DNA from: Sarcomyxa edulis
Taxonomy: Eukaryota > Basidiomycota > Agaricomycetes > Agaricales > Mycenaceae
Assembly (NCBI GenBank): GCA_009761415.1
Contig: QUOL01000014.1
Span: 930,001 to 994,000 of the forward strand
DNA length: 64,000 nt
Reading direction: 5' to 3'
Under the pieces are notes generated by a model. That model saw nothing but the letters and a program-made list of their open reading frames with translations. It did no database searches and had not been told where the DNA came from. The translations under genes were made by a program, and so were the position numbers. Positions 12,815 to 22,211 of the stretch are shown here, piece after piece (within the stretch, counting starts at the first letter, position 1; each line of letters opens with the position of its first letter).

Positions 12815-14262
12815 ATGGCCATCCCCGCATCGACCCCTTTGACCTTACCCATCATCAATATCGCTCCATATCTGAACCCAAATGATCTAGAAGGTCGAAA
12901 ATCTACAGCTGCCGCCTTGCATTCCGCTTGTGTGGAGTACGGCTTCTTTTATCTTGATCTATCCTCGTACGTTGATCCAGCGGAACCGGAGGATCTCACC
13001 ACCCTCGCTCGGGAGTTCTTTGCTTTACCACAAGAGGAGAAAGATAAGCTCGCTCTCAAGAACGAGGACCATGCCAGAGGTATGTTATCGTAACGATATA
13101 CTTCCCCTAACTCTGGACGCGTTAATTCTGATCTATCATCTGCGCTGGGATAGGTTATGCAAGGCTCAAAGAGAACGTGACGAACGGAAAGGCAGATAAC
13201 CACGAGGGTTTGGATTTCTATCGTCCGGTTGAGAAGCCAGATAAATCCAAGCCTCTCTGGGGACAGAACCAATGGCCGAGTGTACCCCATTTCAAGGAGA
13301 AGTATGAGATATGGGTCGACAAGATGAAGGCTCTAGGATTGATCGTGATGGAAGCGTATGTCTATATGTTCTTACATTTATAACCCTTTCATTCATATTG
13401 ATGTCGTACCTCCTAGGATGGCAGCTAGCTTGGGCATGTCTACTGATGAGTGGGAAGAGTTGCGTGCTCAAGTGGACGACAGTTTCTGGGTGATGCGTGT
13501 AATCATATTCTATGTTCACCTTGAGGTATCGTCTGAATACTCATCTACAGGTCATAGGATACCCTCCTCTCCCAAATGACCACGATGGCTTCTCTTGTGG
13601 GGCGCACAAGTGAAGTGAAGTCAAACCCTCCGAAAGACTTATTCTACTAATGCTATAAACACAGGGATTATGGATGTCTTACATTCTTGTATGCCGATCC
13701 AACACCCTCTGCGCTCCAGGTCTTCCTTCGACGTCCAGGTCTATCCCAGATAGACACGAAGGGCTTGCCAACAGAACAGGGAAGTGAGGAAGGTACATGG
13801 ATCAACGCTGATCCAATACACGGTTGTGTTGTTTGCAATATCGGCGAAAGTGAGCTACATGTGCTGTTTCTTACTTTGACCTTCACACTGAAGGTGTAAC
13901 AACAGTGTGGGAGATCTGGAGCAATGGACTGTACAAAAGGTATGGATTTGCTGTTCTATAGATCAGTACATCCGGACTCATATACGACAGCACTCTTCAT
14001 CGAGTCGTTCACCGAGGATCGAATTATAGGTATAGGCAATCCATTCTATCGCATTTGTGCCCTGTTGACCTTGTACAGAGTCTCGATCCCATTCTTCTTC
14101 GAGCCGAACTTCGATGCACATGTCAAACCGTTGGCCGGTGCTCTCAGGATACAAAATGGCAGCGATGAGACGGCTGAAGGTATCAAATTGAAGGAATCTG
14201 TAGTTTATGGAGACTTTTTGTTGAAGAAGGTGGGCAACAACTTCAGCAAGTACGATAATTAG
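12815..14262 (+). CDS. 2-oxoglutarate/Fe(II)-dependent oxygenase, isopenicillin-N-synthase-like
   Basis: Preferred start ATG 12815 (MAIPASTPLTLPIINIAPYL), stop TAG 14260-14262, about eight exons. The N-terminal DIOX_N part includes ALHSACVEYGFFYL and LAREFFALPQEEKDKL. The jelly-roll core carries the iron ligands: the H-x-D motif is AHKDYGCLTFLYAD, restored across an intron at about 13609-13670, and the distal His lies in LHRV near 13985. The 2-oxoglutarate-binding Arg-x-Ser is YRVSIPFFFEPNFDAH, also restored across an intron (about 14030-14078). The fold and ligands indicate an active soluble oxidoreductase. The substrate is unknown: relatives act in secondary metabolism, flavonoid-like oxidation or ethylene formation, and the neighbours are housekeeping genes that give no hint. 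Confidence 0.9.
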
Positions 14263-14439
14263 CACGCAACTTGTACATACGTAAATAACCTGGGACTTTT
14301 TGGAGTTGGTGGCGAATCTTGGCGAGAGACGCGACTCGCGATTCTACTCACGTGTTGATTTTTTCCGCGTATGGATTTTCTCAAATTGACTCGACTTCAT
14401 CGATTCATACCGAGATTATCTCGTCCACCTACTATCACC

Positions 14440-16056
14440 ATGTCCTTCCAAGCAGCCGTATCGAAACTTCAATCTCCCGTGAAGGATCTAGTCCTTGCTG
14501 CCACAAAACAGGGAACTCAGGATATCGGGAAGACCGATCAAGACAAGGCTGAAGTCGAGGAGTGGATTGGCAAAGTAGCACAGGGAGATATAGTGAAGGA
14601 GAGTGGCTTCAAGGTGAGACTTATATTACTAGCATGTATTGGATCATCATTAGACCCTCGGGGATTTGCAGGACCTGAACTCACAGCTTGTACCACGCAC
14701 TTACGCTGTCAGTAATTACCTGACCGCTGCTGATATAGCACTTTATGGTGCCCTGCACCCGATATTCGTCAGTAGATCAGCTCTTTCAACATGCGTCTTC
14801 TTACTGATGTTCTGTACACCAAGCAGTCGAAGCTCCAGCCCCCACAATACTATTCACATCCGGCTTTGACTCGTTACTTCGATCATATACAGACACGACC
14901 ATCTATTCGTACATCTGCAGAGGCCCTTGCCCCAGCCTTCCCAATCGTGACCTTTGATCTTGAAAATGCACCCCAACCCGAGCGTACGGTAGAGCCCCCA
15001 AAGAAGAAGGAAAAGGCTGCAAAACCCGCAGACGCTGAGGCGGCACCCATTAAAGAAAAGAGCAAAGTAGCTCCTGCCACGGCTGATCAGGTACCAACCG
15101 GAGAGGGTAAAGCTCAGAAGAAGGATAAGAAAGAAAAGAAAAAGGATGCAGGTGGAGCTGACAAGAAAGCAGGAGGAAAGGCTCCCGCTCCCGAAGATTC
15201 TGAGCCTGTACCTTCGATGATCGACCTACGCGTCGGTCATATCGTGGATAGTAAGTCAATCGATTGCGTCGAAGGACAATATCTGAAGTAAATATTCGCA
15301 GTCATGAAACACCCGGATGCAGACGGCCTATACGTCGAGGTAAGCCTGACTTGTTGTCTGGATTACGACTTGCTCAATTCTGTGTATATAGCAAATTGAT
15401 ATCGGCGAGGAAACAGGTCCTCGAACTGTGGTTTCAGGTCTAGTGAACTATATCCCTATCGAACAGATGCGAGATAGATACCTCGTTGCCGTAGTAAGCT
15501 CATTTGTTATACCTTCCCTCACCGATCTATTTGCTCATTCCTAAGGTAGTGTAACCTGAAACCCGCGAACATGCGTGGAGTCAAAAGCTTCGCCATGGTT
15601 CTATGTGTACGATCTTCTTTCATTCACATTTATCCTTTTTGACAAACCCACTTCGCATAGGCAACATCAAAAGACGGTAAAGAGGGAGGTATCGAGTTGA
15701 TTCAACCACCCCCAGGCTCTAAGCCAGGTGAACGTATCTACTTCGAAGGGCCAGATTTTGAGAGTAAGATCTAGTCATCTCATGCGCCTCATGCTCTACT
15801 GACCTTGACATCAGACGCTACCCCATTGTCTCAGCTGAATCCCAAAAAGAAGATCTTCGAAACAGTCGCTCCTGGTATATTCTGTCTATCCATATTGAAC
15901 GTTTTCTCTGGCTAACTTCCTATCTTTATAGGCTTCATCACCCTCGATTCGAGGGAAGCAGCTTGGGTGAACCCAGTGACCAAAAGCGTGCACAGGATTC
16001 GCACCAAAGACGGAGTATGTTTGGCTCCAACACTGGTTGGCGCGTCTCTCTCGTAA
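14440..16056 (+). CDS. ARC1: Arc1/AIMP1-type tRNA-binding cofactor with C-terminal EMAPII domain
   Basis: Preferred start ATG 14440 (caccATGtcc), stop TAA 16054-16056, about nine exons. Three parts are visible. First is a GST-C-like helical domain (AAVSKLQSPVKDLVLAATKQ ... SNYLTAADIALYGALHPIF ... ALTRYFDHIQTRP). Second is a Lys/Ala-rich linker (about 14990-15200), a non-specific tRNA-binding element. Third is an OB-fold tRNA-binding domain: IDLRVGHIVD, IMKHPDADGLYVE, RTVVSGLVNYIP, NLKPANMRGVKSFAMVL, then an EMAPII-like end FETVAPGFITLD. Yeast Arc1p uses these parts to bind glutamyl- and methionyl-tRNA synthetases and deliver tRNA in the cytosol. An in-frame ATG at 14371 would add a basic leader (see findings). 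The protein is full length for the family. Confidence 0.93.
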
Positions 16057-16386
16057 ATTTCTGGTGTAGAATATAGGACGTTCTGAATAAATGGATAAAG
16101 AAGTCTCATTCACGTCTAGATGTGTAGTATCTAAATGATCCGTTTGGGGTCGAAATCGACTACTTATGCTCTGTGAAGTGAGGGAAAAATCTGATATTAT
16201 AATCTGCCTGTAGTCTACTGCGTCTGAAAGTGTGCTATCTACTTCCTGCACAGGTATTCCTTTGCAAGCACCAATAATTTCCTGCTTGAGGTCGGTGAGC
16301 CACCGTGAGCGGCCAGATGCCGAGACATATTCGGACCCCGACCAAAGGCACAACACTCCCAATTTTTGGCGAGACGCCATCCCGCC
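16057..16386. other. Intergenic, ARC1 3' end to uL6m 5' end
   Basis: About 330 bp containing one gene's 3' region and the other's promoter. An antisense open frame crosses it but looks like chance. Nothing else was seen. Confidence 0.4.
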
Positions 16387-17105
16387 ATGATTCCTCGGGC
16401 GCAGCTGGGCAGTTTCATCCGCTCCCTGAGCACGTCTGCATCCCCTATAACAGCCACACCCGTCAAAATCCACCGAACAAATGTATCTCACATCGGAAGA
16501 AAACCCATCCCCGTCCCACCCGCCGTGACCCTCACAGTCACACCAGAGTCCATTGCTGTCAAAGGGCCTCTCGGAACAACTGCTGTGCCTCTTCGCGAAT
16601 ACATGAAGATAACATACCCAGAGCCCAGCTTCTTGTCCATCGAGGTGGAAAATTCTGCTGTAAAAGAACAGAGAGCGATGTGGGGTTTGACGCGAAGTCT
16701 CATCAATAACGCAATAACTGGTATGACCGAAGGATTTACCCTGCCGGTGTATCTTGTCGGAGTAGGGTTCAGGGTAGCATTGGAAGAGGATCCTAGAGGA
16801 ACGAGTTTCGGAGGAAATGGCCAGCGATTGAACATGAAACTGGGGTATTCACATCCGGTCTACGAGCCAATACCACCTCATATACGCGTTGAGGTACCGA
16901 CAGCGACAAAAATCGTTGTCTTTTGCACGGATAAACATCTGTTGGGACTGTTCTGTGCAAAGCTGCGGAACTATCGAAAACCAGAACCCTATAAGGGAAA
17001 GGTGCGCTGCTGTGTTTCTATACGCCATCTCTGGGCTTACATGCTGTTCAGGGCATATTCATTGGGACGGAAACTATCAGAATCAAGACTGTCAAGAAGA
17101 AGTAG
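16387..17105 (+). CDS. MRPL6: Mitochondrial ribosomal protein uL6m
   Basis: Start ATG 16387; another in-frame ATG at 16366 would add seven residues. Stop TAG 17103-17105. One intron near the end (about 17001-17051) joins EPYKGK to GIFIGTETIRIKTVKKK. The N-terminus IPRAQLGSFIRSLSTSAS is Arg/Ser-rich with no acids, a mitochondrial presequence. The mature part has the two-repeat L6 layout: SHIGRKPIPVPPAVTLTVTP, VKGPLG, then AMWGLTRSLINNAITGMTEG, YLVGVGFRV, RLNMKLGYSHPV and the C-terminal NYRKPEPYKGKGI. This is diagnostic of the L6 family in the large mitochondrial subunit, near the sarcin-ricin loop. Confidence 0.94.
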
Positions 17106-18007
17106 ATATCACGAATCTATATCTTTTTCTCCCGAAGCTCTCGATGCTGCTTTGCATGAGCGGCGTCCATAAGTGCTCACTTTGATTGTGTGCTTCATGG
17201 TCCGACATTGCCTCGTCGAACGAAGACTCAGACCATATCTAGGACCCTCTCTATCTTGGATATACCGACCACACTAGCAACCATCCGCTGCATAGCCAAT
17301 GCTCTAACCAGAGCTCATTCCTTGGCCACTCTGAAATTCTGTAAGTCAAGATTGCCGAAAATTGTCGCAACGCAGATCTATCGGAAGTTATTTTCGGGTC
17401 CTACTGTATACTGCAGGCTCCAGGTATGATGATCCTATCAGTTTGATAGCAGAGCCTCTGAGGCATAGAGTCAGATAACAATGTAAACGTTCCGACTTGT
17501 GATGCTTCCTCAGTGCATTTTCACTCCGAGTCGAACTGTCATCCTTGATCATTACTACGTGGGCTACCTGGCCATCATTTTCGTTCATATGAAGGCAACG
17601 GTAGTCTACCGAGCCGAGTACAAAGACTGGAACTAAAACTTAAAATCACATAACTAGATGGACGTCCGAACTCACTGCCGTTGTTGCTCAACGATTTGAT
17701 AGGACAAACACCAGGTACAGCCACAATGGTCCTTGCTCCTTCAAGCTTCGAGTTGATCGATGAGAGTCTGTGTCAGACCTACTTCAGACTCGGACTTCCT
17801 CTACAACTAAACTGCATCGATGTATCCCTTCTTCTGTTCTTGCTTTCACTACAGATCATTGACAGGCAGCCCATGTCTCACAAACACATGTTTCTCGATC
17901 GTTATTCCAATCTGGACTGGCAGACCGCAAATCTCGATTAGGACAGTGAGGCTGACGGTTTACAACGCATCGGGGTCACACCCCATTACTGTCAGCCTCC
18001 TGGCCGT
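17106..18007. other. Gap with possible degenerate coding remnant
   Basis: About 900 bp without a secure gene. On the plus strand two pieces read like protein: ANALTRAHSLATLKFCKSRL...YRKLFSGPTVY (about 17289-17427) and LLLNDLIGQTPGTATMVLA...LCQTYFRLGLPL (about 17681-17810). A donor (gtatga at about 17424) and an acceptor (ctag before 17658) lie between them, but the frames do not join cleanly. I do not recognise a family; this may be a decayed or lineage-specific gene. Confidence 0.25.
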
Positions 18008-18014
18008 TATAAAA
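18008..18014 (+). promoter_or_regulatory. TATA box of the His-rich secreted protein gene
   Basis: A canonical TATAAAA lies 129 bp before the ATG at 18143, followed by a pyrimidine-rich leader. Few genes in this window have so clear a TATA box, which suggests regulated or strong expression (inference). Confidence 0.6.
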
Positions 18015-18142
18015 GTAGCCCGCCCACGCTTGAAACCGGTCAGTCTTCTTTCCTTTTGACTTCCATCTTCTCTGCACATTTCTACCACCAAGTCCTCGAC
18101 TACCCCCACACGGATATCCTTCCACTACACCGCTACCCAGCA

Positions 18143-19635
18143 ATGTTAACCCTTCAACCCCGCTTCTTGGCCCTCCTCGGCTTCTGCATCATCGCCTCTG
18201 CCTCGCCTTTGAGTAGACCCGTTTCAGACACGCCCGCCCAGACTGTGAGTGGCTCTATCTCGTTTCTACATATCCATGACTCATCAACATGCCTCGCTCT
18301 TTCTCTTTCCAGGGACCCTTCAGCAGAAGAGGAAGCCCAACCGACGGGATTTTTCCCGTGGCCCAGAGCGGCGCGCCCTGCCCTCCTCAGCCCACGGACT
18401 TCGTCGCGCTCGTCCACGGCCCTGACGGTACCGGAGCTCAGTACCATGACAATCAAAGCCGCGACGATGGCGATGACGTTGACCAGGCCGACGATCGTAA
18501 CGATGTCCACGACGGTCAAGACGGCGAGGATGTCCATCAGGCCGAGGATGGCGAGGACGTTCACCAAGTTGAAGATGGCGAAGATGTTAAACACACTGAA
18601 GGTGCTGGTGGCGACGACGTCACCCCCGAGTCTGCAGATTCAGACTCACCTCCCGTCGCGAGCGCCGCATCCTCCGCTGCGGCCCCCGAGGAAACCGCTG
18701 TTCATGACGCGCGAAGCAACGTCAGTGATCTCCCTGATAAGATGTTTTCTGAGCGTAGACATCACCCTCACCAACGTCGAGAATCCAAAGATCAGGTCAC
18801 CAACGCCAACACGCCTTTGAACAAGAACACCGATATCACCGATCATCGTCATCAAGAGAGTGATGGCTCTTCGAAGACCGACGACTCTGTCGTGAACGCG
18901 GATTCCCCAGGTGCTCAGTTGACCGAACACAACCACGACGAGAACTCCGCCGACCAATCTAAATCCTCCACGGAACGCACTACCCCCATCGACACTGTCA
19001 AGGGCAAGGTCCCCGTCGTCCATCAACACTCATCCAGAAATATGCACGATCAAGTTATCAACGCGAACACCCCTCTCGACAAGGCTGACAATGCCAATTA
19101 TCACCGTTACCAATCCAAGGACGGCTCTTCCAACACCAAAGATTCTGTTCTCACAGCGACCAGCAAGATCTTGGGGGCGACCTACCACAGTCACGAGGAG
19201 AAGAACGGCGATCAGTCTAAACCCTCCACAGACCACACCGTCGTCCTCGGCACGCCCAAGGGCGACGTACCCCTCGTCCACCAACACGCCGACGGGACGT
19301 CTCGGGAGGGCCAAGGCAACTCCGGCCCAGTTCCCAACAGTCTCCTCGAGGGCCTCCCCATCAAGTTCCCTTCTCTCCTGGGACGCACCAAACCCAACCA
19401 CATGAACACGGAGACCACTGGTCTCAACCCAGGCACCCACGGCGAAACCTACAAGCTCTCACACCGTGAATCGCAAGATTCCGTCTTAGGGGTCACCACC
19501 TTTCTACAGGGTACCGGCGCTGGGGTCCACAAGCACAACGAAGACAGCACCAAGGATAAAACCATTGGTTTGGGCTTGCCTATCCTTGATCTCGACTCCC
19601 ACGACCACAAGGAGGAGGGGCAATCGGGGAACTGA
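18143..19635 (+). CDS. Secreted acidic, histidine-rich repeat protein of unknown function
   Basis: Start ATG 18143; one 68-nt intron 18245-18312; stop TGA 19633-19635; about 475 residues. The N-terminus LTLQPRFLALLGFCIIASAS is a clear signal peptide, and SRR (about residue 40) could be a Kex2-type site. Residues from about 75 carry three 9-residue units of the form xEDGEDVHQ (27-bp tandem DNA repeats, 18514-18594). Then come two gap-free 86-residue repeats, 18790-19047 and 19048-19305, sharing DQVxNANTPL, HRxQ, DGSS, DSV, DQSK and a closing VHQH. A shorter degenerate third copy (HRESQDSVL...GVHKHNED) is near the end. The protein is very hydrophilic, rich in Asp, His, Ser and Thr, with almost no Cys, and has no transmembrane segment. 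I recognise no family. Metal binding or a wall/matrix role is only a suggestion. Confidence 0.8.
18514..18594 (+). repeat. Three 27-bp tandem repeats inside the His-rich protein gene
   Basis: Units at 18514-18540, 18541-18567 and 18568-18594 encode GQDGEDVHQ, AEDGEDVHQ and VEDGEDVKH. A diverged unit (RNDVHD) precedes them. They keep frame, so copy-number change would alter length without breaking the protein. Confidence 0.85.
18790..19305 (+). repeat. Two 258-bp (86-residue) direct repeats, coding
   Basis: Units 18790-19047 and 19048-19305 are exactly the same length with no gap when the proteins are lined up by eye. Roughly half the residues match, including DQVxNANTPL at the start and KGxVPxVHQH near the end. 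This indicates an internal duplication followed by divergence. Confidence 0.8.
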
Positions 19636-20109
19636 GAATCTGAGTCGAAGTCATCAAAAAAAGTGTATTCTGGTCTTTCGTCTTGTTTCTTTCTTTCTTT
19701 CCGTTGTATAGTGGACCTGATATCTCGACTCTCACTTTTATACCCGGTTACGACTGTGCAATGACAATCTTCATCCTTTCCCTTTCTATTGTTCAGGTGA
19801 CATGCATTGTGCGAATAGATGAGTAGTAAATCGTTCTCATTGTCAAGGTCCTGGGAGAAGAATCTGACTCCAAATTTAAATTGAGTTGGAGCGAGCACTG
19901 CAGGTTATGCTCCTGCGGGTGGCCCTGGAGCATGGGCATCAGGCGATTTGTTCGGGTGTGCGTCTGAGAGAAACAGACGGACCTATTTAGATAGATGAGT
20001 TACACATCGTTGGCGGGACGATTTACTCCTCGGTATGTGCGGCTCTATGCAACCCAGCAGCAGAGCGAGTTGCTATACCATACCATAACCTACAAAAGTA
20101 ACAAACCAA
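19636..20109. other. Convergent 3' intergenic region
   Basis: About 470 bp between the His-rich gene and the IMPACT-like gene, both ending here. Short pyrimidine runs (ttctttctttcttt near 19690) are seen, with no gene. Confidence 0.4.
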
Positions 20110-20760
20110 TCACTTCTTCTTCTTACCCTTCCCTTTCCCTTTATCTTTCGTCTTCGAGCCTTTAATTTCATCCCGATTCTTAAAGAACCCACCCCGCTCC
20201 AACGCCTGCTTCGCCACGTCCGATATCCTCTTCCATCGATCATTACCAAGGGGCACACCCCCATACCATCTAGACACCACTACGATGACGTTCTCACAAA
20301 GTGATAATTCCAGTAATCGTGCGAGACGATCACCACTCCCACCTTCACCTCCGTCGTTCTGGCCAGCGATGACCGAGGCCTTATCGGTTACGACTTGGTC
20401 TTGTGCGGGTGTACCTCGCCTCACATTGGCAGTCTGGGGAAGAGGAGAAGTGAGTGAAGTACGATACGCGTACATGCAATGCGTAGCGCGTTTGAGACTC
20501 GGGAGGGCGGTCAAGTGCTCCAAGAAGGTGGGTAAGGCAGATTGAGATGGGAGTATTGATGCGTGTGCTAGGAATATGGATTTGTGGTCTGTGATACGCT
20601 CTGAGGCGTAGATGGGGTGTGGCCAATCATGGTCGGCTGTCACAGGTACAGAGCGTGCATATGAGAGGTTAGGATCGGATATTCGGGATACGAGGTGCTA
20701 GATTTGCTTACCATGATTATTAGTGGTATCCGATGAAGAGGTTGCATACGACTGCATCAT
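20110..20760 (-). CDS. IMPACT/YIH1-type (UPF0029) protein
   Basis: Stop at 20110-20112. The start is uncertain: MMQSYATSSSDTTNNH at 20760 lies in an exon open further upstream, possibly to about 20900. An intron (about 20640-20714) joins it to ADHDWPHPIYASERITDHKS. The IMPACT_N domain is clear: FLAHASILPSQSALPTFLEH, THCMYAYRTS, DGGEGGSGDRLARLLELSLC, then VIVVVSRWYGGVPLGNDRWK. The C-terminus is a Lys-rich tail (KGKGKGKKKK). IMPACT/YIH1 proteins restrain the eIF2 kinase Gcn2 by competing for Gcn1. The N-terminal RWD domain that YIH1 uses for Gcn1 is absent from this model, so it may be an IMPACT-domain-only relative. It is convergent with the His-rich gene. Confidence 0.85.
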
Positions 20761-21689
20761 GCTGCTGCTGCTGCCAGTGGATATGCCGATAGGTGGAACA
20801 GGTACTTTGAAATGAAAATGAGCGGGTATTAGGATCAAGATACTGATGCGTTTCCGTAGGAGCCGTAGGGTGTGTTGACTCGGACGTATGATCATATCTT
20901 GAGATCAAAACGACGTGAGTGCTAGTATTGGTTGCGGGACGTCGGTGAGCAGCTGTGTCGATGGGGATAACAGGAAGATCATATCAAGCATGGTGAGTAC
21001 TATTGGCTGCAGAGAGAGAAGGTCGATTGGAACATACATCCTCATATGCATGCATGCAGAGTACCACACTAGTCGTGGATTGGCAGCTTTGCCTTGTTCA
21101 TTGGTCGTCGTCGGAGGTCAGTACAAGTGTCACGTTGATCGACGCGTCGAGCTCGTCCTTCTCCTCTCCAAGTGGAAAATTTGATCCCCTCCTCAAATTG
21201 TATTACAGTAATTGTATTTCCCGCATTCTCCTACGAATATACACATAGGAGCCATGGAGAGCTATGGGGGTGAGTGTGGAGCCCAAAAAAAAGGGTGTGG
21301 CGCCATGGAGGAGCATGGAGGCGGGGAAAACAAGTGGCAGAGTTATCTGTCGACTCCTCCTCCGTCCAGGCCTCTACATAATACATATGGGCCTTTCTAC
21401 TCTTACTCCTGAACCTATACAAGTAACGGCGATCTGCACATCCATATTCATCCAGTTAGCTAAGATCTCACTGCACGATCGAGTGCCTTTTCTTCGAATT
21501 CGCTCACAGGTACCCTGCGGTCGCGGTCGCACGGAACCTAAGGCTAGAGTTTGTCTGACAATTAACTGAGACAAATCCTAGATGTTAAACGTTAGTAGAG
21601 TTCCTGGCCACTGGCCGTGGAGTCTAGTTTTTCGAGGAGGTGGTCTGGTTGTGCCTTGAAAATGTAGAGGCTTACGCAGACATGTAGGG
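20761..21689. other. Gap upstream of the IMPACT-like gene
   Basis: About 930 bp. The first 150 bp may hold the true first exon of the IMPACT-like gene. Around 21250-21330 the motif CATGGAG recurs (about four times), a minor local repeat. No gene, tRNA or transposon end was recognised. Confidence 0.35.
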
Positions 21690-22034
21690 CTAGCCGCTGG
21701 AGGATACGCTCTGGCACTCCTTTACGGCCTTTGCTAGCCATTGGCCAACAGTCTTGGCGGCCTCCAGCTCAGCGTACCAGGCCAGTCGTACTAATTCAGG
21801 CGGGCCGACGCCCTCGGCAGCCCATGCAATAGCCTGCAATAGCGGGATACTAAGATCATCTACCACAGAGATACACGCACCAGATCTCAGTTAAATGCCG
21901 GCCGCGCTTTGAGCAACAGTGCAGTAAATATAGCGTATTGCAAATTCTAGGAGAGCCGCCGGAACCTTTTCATTTGAATTTGCGGACTCCGTTTTCTTTT
22001 TGGGTTCCGTCGTGACGTTGGCTTGGCTGACCAT
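21690..22034 (-). CDS. Possible small hypothetical gene (about 89 residues) or remnant
   Basis: An ATG at 22034 opens MVSQANVTTEPKKKTES and continues VPAALLEFAIRYIYC. A second piece, AIAWAAEGVGPPELVRLAWY...WLAKAVKEC, lies downstream and ends at a TAG (21690-21692). An intron ending ttgcag could join them in frame only by using an atypical GTTGCT donor; the better-looking GTGCGT donor puts a stop in frame. The two halves look protein-like (helical, Ala-rich), but I recognise no family. It could be a real short gene with an unusual intron or a damaged one. It lies 177 bp downstream of the UDP-sugar transporter, same strand. Confidence 0.3.
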
Positions 22035-22211
22035 GGTACAAAGGAGGAAGAGACGGAAAATAGGGGCCTTGGAGAGGGCGCGCCGAAGTTTGGATACACT
22101 ATGCGCCACACTGCCGAAGAAGTAGAAGGGTCCGAGATTCCCCGTAGCTGCGCGTTGCGTCTCGCGCTCGACGCGTTGATCAATGATGCATGATGATGAT
22201 CGCAAAATCAT

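Noticed and set aside
15886..16491. Long (201-codon) minus-strand open frame across the ARC1/uL6m junction
   Set aside because: It overlaps conserved coding sequence at both ends, has no recognisable domain, and its codons look like a shadow of the plus-strand genes.
18154..19440. Minus-strand frames of 127-149 codons antisense to the His-rich gene
   Set aside because: They arise from the repetitive, GC-rich codon pattern of the plus-strand gene. The plus strand has the signal peptide, TATA box and intron.
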